From contig WARS01000048.1 in the NCBI GenBank assembly GCA_008933995.1, positions 6,730,938-6,794,937 on the forward strand: a stretch of DNA of 64,000 bases. Direction: 5' to 3'. Of the stretch, positions 50,112-61,460 are shown one piece after another. A program made the translations under genes and the position numbers. Position 1 is the first letter of the stretch. Every line of letters begins with the position of its first letter. This DNA comes from Datnioides undecimradiatus (Eukaryota > Chordata > Actinopteri > Lobotiformes > Datnioididae). The notes below the pieces were generated by a model. That model did no database searches and was not told the DNA's origin. It was given only the letters and a program-made list of their open reading frames with translations.

Positions 50112-53100
50112 TCAAACGCAGTGCTCTAAACATTCACATGCTACCTGCTGCACCTCCCCATGCACCTCTTCTATGTCTTCCATGCCAAGCACCACCCCTC
50201 TCGGCACACCTCTTCCCTCTGCCACTCCTTCCACCTCTGGGGCACTCAGCACCCGGTTCCACACCCTGAACCCCGCCACCCGCCCAGCAAAACCCTCTGC
50301 AGGGTCAAATCCTCCTCCAACAGTGTCCTGCTCTTGGCCCAACACCACAGATCCACCTCCGGGAATCTCCCAGCCCTTCCTAAAGTTGGAGCCTGAGGAG
50401 GTGAGGCGTCTGTCACTATAGTGCCAGAAACGACCCTGGATGGAGGACCAGACAACACAAATGTGGTGCCAGCGATTGTCAAGAAGTGACGACACAGGTA
50501 GGCGGCGATAGACAGGGTCTCCAATGACAAAGTCCAGAGAGGGGGAGGAGGAGAAGACATAGGAAGAACGTGTGACAGGAAAGGAGGAGTAGGAGGAGTG
50601 AGAAGATGAGGAATAAGCAAAGGAAGGTGCAGGTGGGGTGGAGGAGTTGCGTCCATACAGAACTAACTGGTTGTCGTTGTCATCTGTGGCATAAGAGAGC
50701 AGTGTGCCAATGTATGAGGCCTCTACACGGAGCCACAAACACACAGAGAGTTCAGGAAGGTCAGGCAAAGTCTGGGAGAAGGTGACGTAGTTCTCTGCAG
50801 AGGCCGAGGGGAAGAACAGCAAGGAGTCCACGTTACAGACTGCACACAGATAGAGAGAGAGATATTCAGTCTAATAACATGGTTAAGTTACATCATGAGG
50901 CCCCTTATACACACACAAATACAACACTAACCATCAGATGACTACTCTAAAGATTAATTCATTTGTGAAACATCCAGTTTATTTACCTGCATGAATCAGT
51001 TATCTGTTGCAACTCTAAAAACGTCAGATAAAGTTAACGACATATAAGTCAAAATTACATGAAGCTGGACAAACATTTTCTTACTGGTTGCATCCTTTTT
51101 GTGAACTGGTCGTGCAGGGATCTTTTGCCTAAAAGGAAGCTGTAGCAGGTTGTGAATCACGGAAGATTCCACCTCTGTGTCATTTTCTTTTTCCTCTCCT
51201 CCATCCCACCCACTCACACCGGGCTGATAAAACTCAGACTGGGGCTCATGGAGAACATCTGAAGCCTGAGTCTGTGCAGCCTCCAGGTGGGTCCTGCTTT
51301 GTTTATCTTTGGTAGGTTCAGGATGGGTTGGAGCCTGGGTGAGGGTCTGGGGCCAGGAAGGGTGATGGAGGCTGTGTAACTGATGGTGTCTCTGACGATT
51401 GAATGGAGGCTGGGATCCTTGTTGGACCTTGGGCTGGATCTGGGCAGAAGAGTCAGGCACTGTCTGGCTTGACAGGAGCTGCTCCTGCTGTATAGGGTAA
51501 GGCCTTGTCTGAGCCTGCAGCTGGACCTGTGACTGTGGACGGCCAGGCTGGGGCAGGTAATCTGCAGGTGTCTGCTTCTGGGCTTTTGAATGTTTAGGCT
51601 GTTTTGGTGTTGCCTCGTATTGATGGGGATATGGGGGTGTTCTGCTCTGAGCTAAGGCCTGTGAATAATCAGTCTGGGAATAGCTGATATCCTCTGGACT
51701 GGTTTGGGTATGCCCATCCAGAATCCTTCCAGGCCTGCCTCCTCTATGTGTCTTGCTTCTCCTGCGTGGTTCATAGTATTCCTGAGGTGTGATGTCTGAG
51801 CTGAGAGGCTCTCCTGCCCTCCACAACCCTCTGTTTTTCCCTCCTCCATTAAACGGCAGAACCTCCTCGATACGGCCCTCTAGCCGGGTCACACGTTGGG
51901 CCTGATTTTTCAGGGATTCCTGCAACCCTTGCAGCCCAATTAGCAACTCGTCACGCTGGACCTGAAGGGCAGCTAACCGTTCCTCAAAGCTCTGGAGCTC
52001 AAAGGTGAGGTTGGAGAAGTCCTGTCCAGGATCTGGCTTATGTTTCTGGGCATGGCGCCGATTCTCCCTCATGTTCCTCTCCATCAAAGCCAGACGACCC
52101 TCAATCCGCTTATTCTTCTTCTCCAACTTTCTGCACCACTCTCTGGGATAATAATCGACATCAGAATTTTTCTTTAAATTGTTTTGCTGTTGTTGAAAAT
52201 ACATCATGTAGTACAATCAGGACTGGTCTCAATTATATCATATTGCCCAACTTTATGGCTAGATATGTGGACTTTGTAAATTACAATATTTAATATATAT
52301 GATCCATTAAAATTTTGAAATAAATCTTGGTTTATTTATAAATACAAATAATGAAGAAAAATTCTGAAATTCATTGCATGTATAATATTTTTATCAAAGA
52401 AGTTTAGATTTCACAATACTTAAATGTAGATGTAGTTTTAAATGTATGTCAATGAATTAAATCTTCAAATGAGGACCATATCGTATATTGTATTGCATAA
52501 GAAGAAATGTATCCCTTCACAAGTGTCCAAAATCTGTTCTGTTAATAATTATTTCCCAACCCACGCAAAAAAGTACAGATGCTAGAAAGAAAAACCACCC
52601 ACCCAAAAATGTCTTTCTTGACAGAATGACTATGCATGTGTGACGGTGTCCCTGCAGTAAACTGTATAAACCCAATTCATTAAACTGTCCTCTCTCGTCT
52701 GTCTCCGAGCTACTCTGTTTTTCACATTGCCTTTACATGTAAAATGCAAAAAGTAGGGATTTATATGACATTTTAGCCAACAGATGTAATCACAGTAAAC
52801 CTTTTGTGAGTGTTTGTTCCTGAAGCTCTAACCTGACAGCTTCCATTTCCTGTGCTGTGCTCTGCTTGAGGTTGTCGAGGTCCTCTGACATGTGCTGCCA
52901 GTGGTCACTTAGCACCTGAACACGGCTCCCCAGTGCTCCTGTGGAGTTTCTGTTCTGGTTCAGGGCCAACATGTCCAAACGGGCCTGGGTCAGCGCCTTG
53001 AACTGCTGGAACTAATAGGAAAGAAAAGTCTTTTCACAAGCCTTTCTGCAGCTGTTTGGTAAAGGATTTGAAAACGATCAGGAAAATACCCCAAACCTCC

Positions 53101-54205
53101 AGAGGAAGTAAAAAAAAGCACACAATGCATGTCTGTGATGTCTTTTCCTGTGTAGCAATTACCATTGTGCAAAAGTTAATCCGCAGTTTCAGTCACCTGC
53201 AGTACTTTTACAAACTGAATAATGCCATATCTGTCTTTTGAAGTGACAGTGAAGTTGGGGAAAAAAGAGATGTAAGATGTAAGATTTGTAAAATTATTTC
53301 ATTGTCACAGACCATATCATACAACATATGTAATAGGTCATTTTAAAGTGGCTGAAACACATCAAATAATAACATAAATTAACAGTTCACTACTGTCTGG
53401 AAGGTTTGAGATTCAGCTACTGTTTCAATAACACATTTAATAAGTGACACAGTGGATCACAAAAATAGATTTTTAGCAATCACGGCAAACAGGAAAGAAT
53501 AGGTACATTAGCTGTAATTACGATGCTTATTTGTCTTTTTTTGTTTTCCCCCAAAACCTTCACATTTCTGTGATATAATATTCTTATAGGTTTTATATGG
53601 TAAATGGTTCCTAGATACAAAGTCAACTTGTTGAAATGCTTGTGTTTCGTCCGCTTGATGGTGACACTTCCAGTTTCTTCATGCACAGTTCGATATGTAC
53701 CTGTCATTCGAAGTCTTTTTATTAAACAGTTTTATCTGATGATGGAGTGTAACAGATTGATAATTTGACAAGAAAAAATAGTCATTAAAAATAAAATGTG
53801 ATGAAAGTCTTCCAACTAACACCCCATCCGCACACCCACCACAACAACAATTAGTTTTGATTTTATCATTATATTTCCAAATAACACCTTAGTTGTCTTG
53901 TTGTTTGTTGATTACATGAAGCTAGTTAATTGTTAATGTAGAGTATGTTTCAGTTTTTATTTCTATCATCATCAGATATAACACTTATAGTTATCAACAC
54001 TTAGAGTTATCAAAAAAAAACAAAACTCACAAAAAACGTGACCAGTGAATGCGACAAAAACAGTTTGATTCAAACCAACCTGCTCATTGAGTCGTCGTAG
54101 TTTCTGGGAAACAGGATCAACTCCCTGCACCTGGATCGGCTGTATTTGCAGCAGAAGCATGTGGACCAGGATCAGGAGCCAGTGGCAGGGCCTGAGGCTG
54201 GCCAT
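50112..54205 (-). CDS. ptx4: Pentraxin 4, secreted, with expanded low-complexity linker; 4 coding exons
   Basis: Exons: 54080-54205, 52833-53011, 51085-52142, 50112-50839, giving 696 aa; I recall about 480 aa for the human protein. Residues 1 to about 28 are a signal peptide (hydrophobic run LLILVHMLLL). Residues 30 to about 185 are predicted coiled coil (heptad-like Leu/Lys/Glu stretches such as WCRKLEKKNKRIEGRL), as in long pentraxins that oligomerise. About 190-420 is rich in Q, P, S, T and H and has no recognisable fold. Residues 455-696 are the pentraxin lectin-like domain: conserved Cys488 and Cys582, LLSYATDDNDNQLVLYG, FVIGDP, RWHHICVVWSS, GGSVVLGQEQDTVGGGFDPAEGFAG. The pentraxin signature HxCx[ST]WxS reads HICVVWSS at 580-587, so the S/T position is V. 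A Ser-rich insertion (about 519-555) interrupts the domain. The start is in CACCATGG, an ideal Kozak context. The gene lies directly upstream of clcn7 on the same strand, which supports ptx4 over other long pentraxins. Its function is largely unknown. Confidence 0.88.
52143..52832 (-). other. ptx4: ptx4 intron 2
   Basis: AT-rich sequence between exons 2 and 3 with no recognisable element. An open frame continues upstream of exon 3 into it, but the acceptor TATCCCAG|A and the phase fix the exon start at 52142. Confidence 0.75.
53012..54079 (-). other. ptx4: ptx4 intron 1
   Basis: Noncoding sequence between exons 1 and 2; nothing recognised in it. Confidence 0.75.
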
Positions 54206-55545
54206 GGTGCAGTGCAGCTGGGATAGAGGCAGCTGGAAGCTTGGGTCCCTGTCTGAATTTCTGTGGGTGAACGAAAAAATAACAGGCAGAAAGACATAAG
54301 TGAAAAAGGACTGGTCTTGACACACACTGTATACACACAATTCACAAAAGCACACCCACAAGCTGGGACAAGAACACACTTTCCATTTTCCACAAAATCA
54401 CTGGGGACCACAGAGGAAGTGCAGATGGATTTAACAGGTAGCCAGCTACTCTCTGCCTCTCTCTCAGTCCCCTACACCAACAAACATAAAGACAAGAGGA
54501 ATAAAAATAATTGAACCAACGTTCTAACTGTTTAATTAAAGTGTGCATGAATAAAAACAGCTGTTTTGATTTATTAAAAGCTATCAGCACCTCCTGAAAA
54601 CGTCTTGTTACTTGTAACTTCAACAAACCATCCAATAGCTGACAGCGTGCTCTCACTGAACAACACACATTTCCATCAATTCACTGAGAGTGTGTACGCT
54701 TTCATTTGTGTGCACGTTGTGTGTATGTGGTGATAATGCAGCAGTAAATCTCATGATGTGTGGGCTGATGGTGGAGCAGGCTGTACTTTCCTCTTCCCCC
54801 TGACTCAACAGACAGAGGATCTAGCTCTGTTCTTCTTCTTCTGCTTTCTCTTTGGCTGGCCCAATCCAGGAATCACACTGTTCATCCCTCCCTTCTGCTT
54901 TTTGAGTTTGCAACACTTTGGCCTCATTTACACCGGTTTTCAAAAAAAAATCATACAGACCATAATAAGCTTATAAGTAGTTTTTTTTAAATAGTCAAAG
55001 TAGATGCATTTAAATCTGTCATGGGTCAATACTTTGTATTAGTATTCTTCCCATTTTCAGTACACAATTGTATAATCTTTCATTAATTGTATTCAGGGTA
55101 GAAAGCCCACTCAAGAATACACTGATCATATTAAAAATTGTATCTTTTAAAAACAGTTACTACAGTTGCTGAGTGCATATTATTTAAAATCTGAAATAAC
55201 CCAAACCACAAATTCTGATTCAGTTTCACTTTTGAAAGTCCAGTGTGAACACTGGTTTCATTTACACTGTGACAATTTGACATGTTGGTGGGAGGTCTCT
55301 GTCAGTTTCAGCCTGTCAGCCAGCAACAACCCGTCACGCTGTCCACAGGAGGATCGACATCGTCACTTGAACAGACTAGATATGATTTAAGATATGTTTT
55401 TTTAACAATTAACCAGCTTTCATTTTTCTTCCTCGCCTGTAAAAAAGGATCCCCTCTCTAGTTTTTAGAGGGCAGCAAACAATCTAACATTACAGATCCT
55501 GAAACAGATTTACAGGCACATTTAGTAAAGGCTCCTGCTGTAGAC
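54206..55545. promoter_or_regulatory. Divergent gap between ptx4 and slc2a6 start codons
   Basis: The two genes are transcribed away from each other with 1.34 kb between their ATGs, so both promoters probably lie here. On the ptx4 side a splice acceptor (CACCCACAG|AAATTC at 54260/54261) suggests that 54206-54260 is 5'UTR joined to an upstream noncoding exon. No TATA box or CpG-rich core was recognised. Confidence 0.45.
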
Positions 55546-58500
55546 ATGGATGAAGAGACCGCACTGCTGAAGCAAAGACCAAAATCATCTGAATCCAAGG
55601 TTGGGAACTTTTCATTCATATCACTTGATCTTAAACTATTATTAACAGTTAGTAATTTTGCAAAGTCTACCTTATTAAGAGGAGACCTAACCAAGGCTGG
55701 CTGTTTGAGTAGGCACACCAAAAGACTCTAAAAGCCAAGAAAATACAAATTTTTTGGAGTTTTTAAAAAATAATAATGTTGTAGAGCAGTTAATGAGAAT
55801 AACCTGTTGAAAAAGTGAAGACATCATAAGTCTGTTTTGGTTGTGCAAGGAAACTTTCATAATCTGACAATTCAGTAGAAGCGCAGAGCCCTGTCACATT
55901 ATTGTCTGAGCTCTGCTGCAGGCCTGCACTGCACACTGCACTCCTGTTAAATGTTGAATTGAATAGAGGGAGCTGAGCGACGGTTGACGTGGTCGGTCAT
56001 TCAGCCAGGGTACTCACTGAAGACTGTTGTGACCTAAGAAAGTCAAGATTGCTTTGTGAAAAGGATGTGCTGGGAATTCTATCTGAAATCTTTTAGATGT
56101 ATGAGATGTCACAGATAATGATGTATATACACAGTCATGATACACATGTAACTCCAAAATGACAACAATAACAATGAAATCCCAAACTTGGCTTAACAGT
56201 GGAAAATCTGAAATCATCAATATTAGTCATGCTCACATGCACACAGCTACACTGACATCCTTCCCTCTTAACTATCAACATCTCCTCTAAACAGATCCTA
56301 CTATCTACTGTCAAACAGTCCACGCAGGCATCCTAAAACACCAAAAACAGGAAAATGATAAATGTTACCTTTAGCATTGTCAGTGCAGCCAGGCTGTCAA
56401 CAGTCCTGCCATTTTGCAAGGAAAATATCTCACAAAACAAAAACTATTATCAAAATACAATACACAATAAATATTACAACAACATCATTAAATTTTACAA
56501 AATAGGAATAAGAAGTGTGTAAATAATGTATTTATAAATAGGTTATACAGCAACATGTGAGATCAGTGTAAATAATGATACTAAGAAATAGGATTAATAA
56601 ATGTGTTGAAATGTAATAATATTATAAATAATAATATTAACAGAAACTGAAAAAGTTATACGACAGTAAATGCTAGGTTGTAACCCTCCATAACTCAAAG
56701 GAGTGCGCTAAGATGACCTCAGTCAAAAATGACTTGCAGGAAGGGCGATCCTACTGGAAAACAGGAACTTTCTGTGGAGCGTGTGACCTGACCATATAAG
56801 TGACCTGCTGAAAGTGAATTTAAATACCCGTTTTCAAATTTTGCAGCTTTTGCTTTGGGTAAAATACTGGTATCAGGTACTTCTTGCTGTGAAGGGTTTA
56901 AGTTAGATCACAGTTCCTCACACAGACGTAACTGTAACAAGTCTGCCCTAGGATTTGCTGCAGGGTTAACTTTAAATCAAACCAGAAACAAAAAAGACAT
57001 CGCTTGATAATCTATTTAGCACTATGTCTATATTCTTATGTATCTGTTTAATTTATTTATGTGGTAACAATAGCACAATAAAGTTTCAGCTAAAATAAGG
57101 CACTTCTTTAACTTGAACACTAATACTAAACTGTTTAGCTCTGAATCACAGGAGATATTCTAGCCTTTGTAATCTATGCTCTGAGTTTTAACTTCACATC
57201 CTTCCACCACAGATCAACAACTCCAAACTATTCCTGGCCGTCTTCGCAGCCGTGCTGGGGAACTTTAGCTTTGGTTACTCCCTGGTCTACTCATCCCCAG
57301 TCCTGCCAAAATTAACTGGCCCTGATGCCGACCCCCGGCTCAGGATGGACACCAAGCAGGCCGCCTGGTTCGGCTCCATCTACACGCTTGGGGCTGCAGC
57401 AGGAGGGCTGGGGGCAATGCTGCTCAACGACATGATTGGACGGAAAGTGAGCATCATGATGTCAGCAGTGCCTTCGACTATTGGGTGGGTCTCATTGACA
57501 ACAGACAGCCAACAGTCTGCGGTCGAATGTAACTGAGTACACTCAGACTACACACTAGTACAGTTTTATGGTTTAAAGTGCTTGTACCTCAGTATTTGCT
57601 ATGCTATGTTACTACGCCCACACAGGTGTTTTAAATTACTCTGACTGGTTTGACTTCGAGTCAGAGGGAGGTGTTCTGGGAAAGACATGCAAATGAACTC
57701 TTTGAAGTCATAAGAATGATGATACCATAAGTTATATTTAATGTGGGACTTCTTACAGTGATAGTGGGAAACAATATGATCTGAAAGAGTCTCTGCATTT
57801 CATTTACCTTTAAATCTTACTCCTTATGATTATGCTTAATATTAATGTTATGTGTTAAAGCACAACTGCAGATTCATTAAAGGTACCTTATTGCATAACT
57901 TGTCTGTAGATTCTCCCTCTTCTGAAGAAACTGAAATCCACACCTGCTGTTATGTCCATAGATGATGTCTGTCTGAGTCTGCATGTACTGTCTGTTTGAA
58001 AAAAACCCTCGTGTATATATGTGTTAGATACTTGCTGCTTGGAGGGGCTGTGGACCTGTGGATGCTCCATGTGGGCCGCTTCCTCACAGGCGTTGCTGGG
58101 GGGATGACAGCAGCATCCATTCCTGTAGGTTACCATGGTTACTGAATTTTTCTTTTACCTAGTCATGCAAGTTTCCCCTGTTTTATCCCACATAGATGAT
58201 AAAAACATTTCATATGCATTTTACCCTCAATGCTGTTTTTCCTTTTCTCTTTTGTGTTTTGTTTTTTTTTTATGTCACAGGTTTACATCTCAGAGATTTC
58301 CCACAAAGCAGTGAGAGGAGCTTTGGGCTCCTGCCCTCAGATCACCGCTGTGTTTGGGTCCCTGGCGCTCTATGCCCTGGGTAGGAACATATCAGTACTT
58401 CTGCATTAATATTTATGTACAATATCTGTTTTTGCACATTTAGCTGAAACTCTTATCTCAAACAGCATGCAGTTTTATGAAAGCGTAGGATGGTTCAGTG

Positions 58501-61460
58501 CCTTGCAAAGACACATACTACATTTATATGTCTCTACTACACATATTTGCTGTTTTATTTGTTGTATTATTCTGGTTGATAAATTGCTTCATGTCAGCAA
58601 TTTGCTCAGCAACTACTACTAGCGACTACATCAGCAGCAAACATTTCTACATTTGTTCAACAATCATAGAGGAGGGAATCTATCATCACAGCAGCCTCAA
58701 CAGACCAGGATGTAATACTAGTGAAAACAAACAGGTCACGCTCACTTGTTATCATAATCTCAGCATCACTTATGATGTACAGGTCTGGTGGTACCTTGGC
58801 GGTGGCTGGCAGTGGCAGGGGAACTACCAGCTGTGTTAATGGTTGTGCTGCTGGTGTTCATGCCCCGCTCACCCAGGAGGCTCCTCTCTCAAGGCAAAGA
58901 GCAGCAGGCTGAGAAGGCCCTCCGCTGGCTGAGGGGAAAACACTATGACACACACGTCGAGCTCAGTGCCATACAGGTAAATGCAGAGTGCTGTTAAGAG
59001 GTCAGTCAAATAGATACACACACTGTAAGATAACAGGATGAGACAGATTTAAATGTGGTAATTTAAGTGGTAAACCTGAAAGATGCACCTAGATATGAAC
59101 ACACTGTTTTCAGTGTTTTATATAAACACATAAACATACCGGTGTGTTTTACTTTGTATTTGTCTGTGTTTCCCCCAATACAGCACAGCATCAACACACA
59201 GAGTCGAGTCACATTGTCACAGCTGGCCACACCTGTCTACTACCGGCCAATCATTATCTCAGTGGTGATGCGTTTCCTGCAGCAGATGACAGGCATCACT
59301 CCCATCCTGGTCTACCTGGAGCCCATCTTTTCTCAAAGCAAAGTCTCTCTGGAGCCCAGGTTGAATGTCTTCTATCATTATTTGTGCTACTTATGAATGT
59401 ATTCCTTTATTCCTCTTTTGTTGATATTCTTCCTATTTTTTCTTCCATCTTGCTCTGTGTATCTTGATTTTATTTTAATTTCTCATGTCAATTCTGATGG
59501 TGTGCTTGCTTTTTAATTGATAATGATACAAACATATGATCTGTCAAGTCACGCGCACTGCACAAATCTGAAATTATCACATTATGAATTAATGATTCCA
59601 AATTAGTAATAGAAAATATGTGCATTTGGTCTGTTTACCCAGGAAACTCCAAGCATTGACCTGTCATTATTCTGTGTTCGCCAGGTACGATGCTGCTATT
59701 GTGGGTGCGGTCCGCCTCTTGTCTGTTGCCACGGCCGCCTCTTTAATGGACAAGGCTGGACGCAAAGCCCTGCTGTACACATCAAGCCTGCTCATGTTCC
59801 TGTCGAGTCTGACTCTGACCTTGAATTCCCATACCACACCTTGCCCTCCAGGTCCCGCCCCTCCTAATCTCACTGTCAGTCTGGACTACAGCTCCCATGA
59901 GGCCATTGGAAACACTGCAACAAGTGTCATTCCTCTCATCAGCACCATGGTGTTTATATTTGGTGAGTGTTGCAAGTGTGTCTAATCTTACCTTTGCATT
60001 TAGCTTCATGGCTAGAAATCAGATGCCCAGTCTGCATATAATGAAGGCCTTGTAGAGGCACCAAGGTCAAACAGAAAATGACATACCCATCAGCCTTAGC
60101 TGTACTTTGTGTTGCTGTGCTTAGTGCCTCAAATGGGGTGTTGCTTACCTGTTCACAAGAAAAGCCAAGTTCACAAGTTTTGACATTTCTTTAGAAATGG
60201 CAGAAGCTATGGAGGTTCATGGTCAGGTGGATATAAGTTAACATATTGTCATTTCAATGGATAGATTTTGTCTGTATTTTATTCTGTTAAAATACAAAAT
60301 AAGTCAACATGTGGCAAAGAATGAATCAAGAACAACATGACTCTATGTTGTTCTTGATTCATTCTTTGCTGTCCATGTTCTTGATGTGTACCAACAGCGT
60401 TCAGCTGAATGCAAAGCACGTCTTACACGACTTCATGTGTCACTCACAAGTTCCATTTGAAAACTGCATTGGGTGAACATGGTTAACATTACACCTGCTA
60501 GTCATCAGCATGTTAGCTGTTTCACTGTGAGCATACAGATGTTAGCATTTAGCTCAGTTTATTGCTGTGCCTAAGTGCAACATCATAGAGCCGCTAGAAT
60601 GACTGTAAACTCTTACCTTCAGTTCATTATGGTTTACATTGCCAAGAAACAAGCAAGCTAACACTTGTAAACACAAGAGAGTGCAGTTAGCTTGTTTGTT
60701 GGATACAGATTTAAAACCTGTCTTGTGTGTGTCTTTATATTAAATGAACAATGTTGAATTGAATGTTGAATCACCTTTTGTGCCGTTCCAACAAGTCTAG
60801 ATCTGTTATGTCCTCGGGTCATTTTGTTATACTGAACACTTGAAGCATGATTGAATTGAATTGGTTTCAATTATGCTCTCATGCCTTACTTAATTGGCAA
60901 AACTTCTCAAATGTTAAAGTGTGGTTATATGATGCTAACAAGTCATTTTAATGCCTTTCCTGACATGATTCATTCTATGAAGCAAATGTCTGATAAACCT
61001 CTTACAATATAGCACAGTGTGATCATGCCCCAACAAAGTGTCATACAAGACATTTTGTCCTTTAATTGTACTGGGACATTACTTCCTTATTAACTGTTTG
61101 CTTTATGATCACATTGTCGGTTGTCTCTTAGGATACGCCATGGGATGGGGCCCAATCACATGGCTGCTGATGTCAGAGGTGCTGCCACTGGTTGCCAGGG
61201 GTGTGGCCTCCGGCCTGTGTGTGACTGTCAGCTGGTTGACGGCCTTCATGCTCACACACGCCTTCACACACCTGGTGCACACGTATGGCCTGTATGTGCC
61301 CTATCTGTGTTTTACAGTGGTGTGTGTGTTCTGTCTGCTGTTCAACGCTGTGTGTATTCCAGAGACTCGCGGCCGCTCACTGGAGGAAATCGAGAACTAT
61401 TTCAGGACAGGACGTACGTTCACCATCAATAGGAGTCATTCTACTGCACAGCCGACCTGA
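55546..61460 (+). CDS. slc2a6: Class III facilitative glucose transporter (GLUT6/SLC2A6 type), 8 coding exons
   Basis: Exons: 55546-55599, 57213-57484, 58028-58124, 58281-58380, 58783-58976, 59184-59359, 59685-59962, 61132-61460; 499 aa (human GLUT6 507). It is a 12-helix major-facilitator sugar carrier; mammalian GLUT6 is intracellular, endo-lysosomal. Motifs: N-terminal dileucine EETALL (3-8); [19 protein letters not shown] in TM1; GRK at 94-96 in loop 2-3; [52 protein letters not shown] (TM7, lacking the QLS of fructose-excluding class I GLUTs); [10 protein letters not shown] in loop 8-9; long loop 9 with N-glycosylation site NLT at 359-361, typical of class [22 protein letters not shown] (TM10); [12 protein letters not shown] at 467-478. 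Exon 1 holds only 18 codons, and its donor AAG|GTTGGG joins in phase 0 to exon 2. The start ATG has G at -3 and +4. GLUT8 is less likely because TM1 and TM10 follow GLUT6. A duplicate slc2a6 elsewhere cannot be excluded. Confidence 0.93.
55600..57212 (+). other. slc2a6: slc2a6 intron 1
   Basis: AT-rich intron of 1.6 kb separating the 18-codon first exon from exon 2. No repeat family or gene was recognised. Confidence 0.75.
57485..59684 (+). other. slc2a6: slc2a6 introns 2-6
   Basis: Introns 57485-58027, 58125-58280, 58381-58782, 58977-59183 and 59360-59684. All have GT-AG ends in phase with the protein. Nothing else was recognised in them. Confidence 0.75.
60314..60369. repeat. Perfect inverted repeat, 25-bp arms, 6-base loop
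   Basis: GCAAAGAATGAATCAAGAAC... (60314-60338) is exactly reverse-complemented at 60345-60369 around the loop GACTCT. Beyond the perfect arms, AACATG (left) and CATGTT (right) can also pair after a small internal loop. It lies in slc2a6 intron 7 on the sense strand, so the transcript could fold into a strong hairpin. Confidence 0.95.
60480..60640 (+). repeat. Fragment of common fish interspersed repeat
   Basis: GATGTTAGCATTTAGCTCAG, GCTGTGCCTAAGTGCAACAT and CATAGAGCCGCTAGAATG follow the order of one end of the acanthomorph repeat family also seen at 5815 and 14224. Confidence 0.5.

Larger units (their letters stand above)
59963..61131 (+). other. slc2a6: slc2a6 intron 7
   Basis: 1.17-kb intron holding a perfect hairpin (60314-60369) and a fish-repeat fragment (about 60480-60640). 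Confidence 0.75.

Noticed and set aside
50160..50421. Plus-strand open frames opposite ptx4 exon 4
   Set aside because: Antisense shadows of the pentraxin domain exon.
50996..52216. 406-aa open frame taken whole as a protein
   Set aside because: Both ends read through splice sites; the real exon is 51085-52142, fixed by an acceptor, a donor and phase with the neighbouring ptx4 exons.
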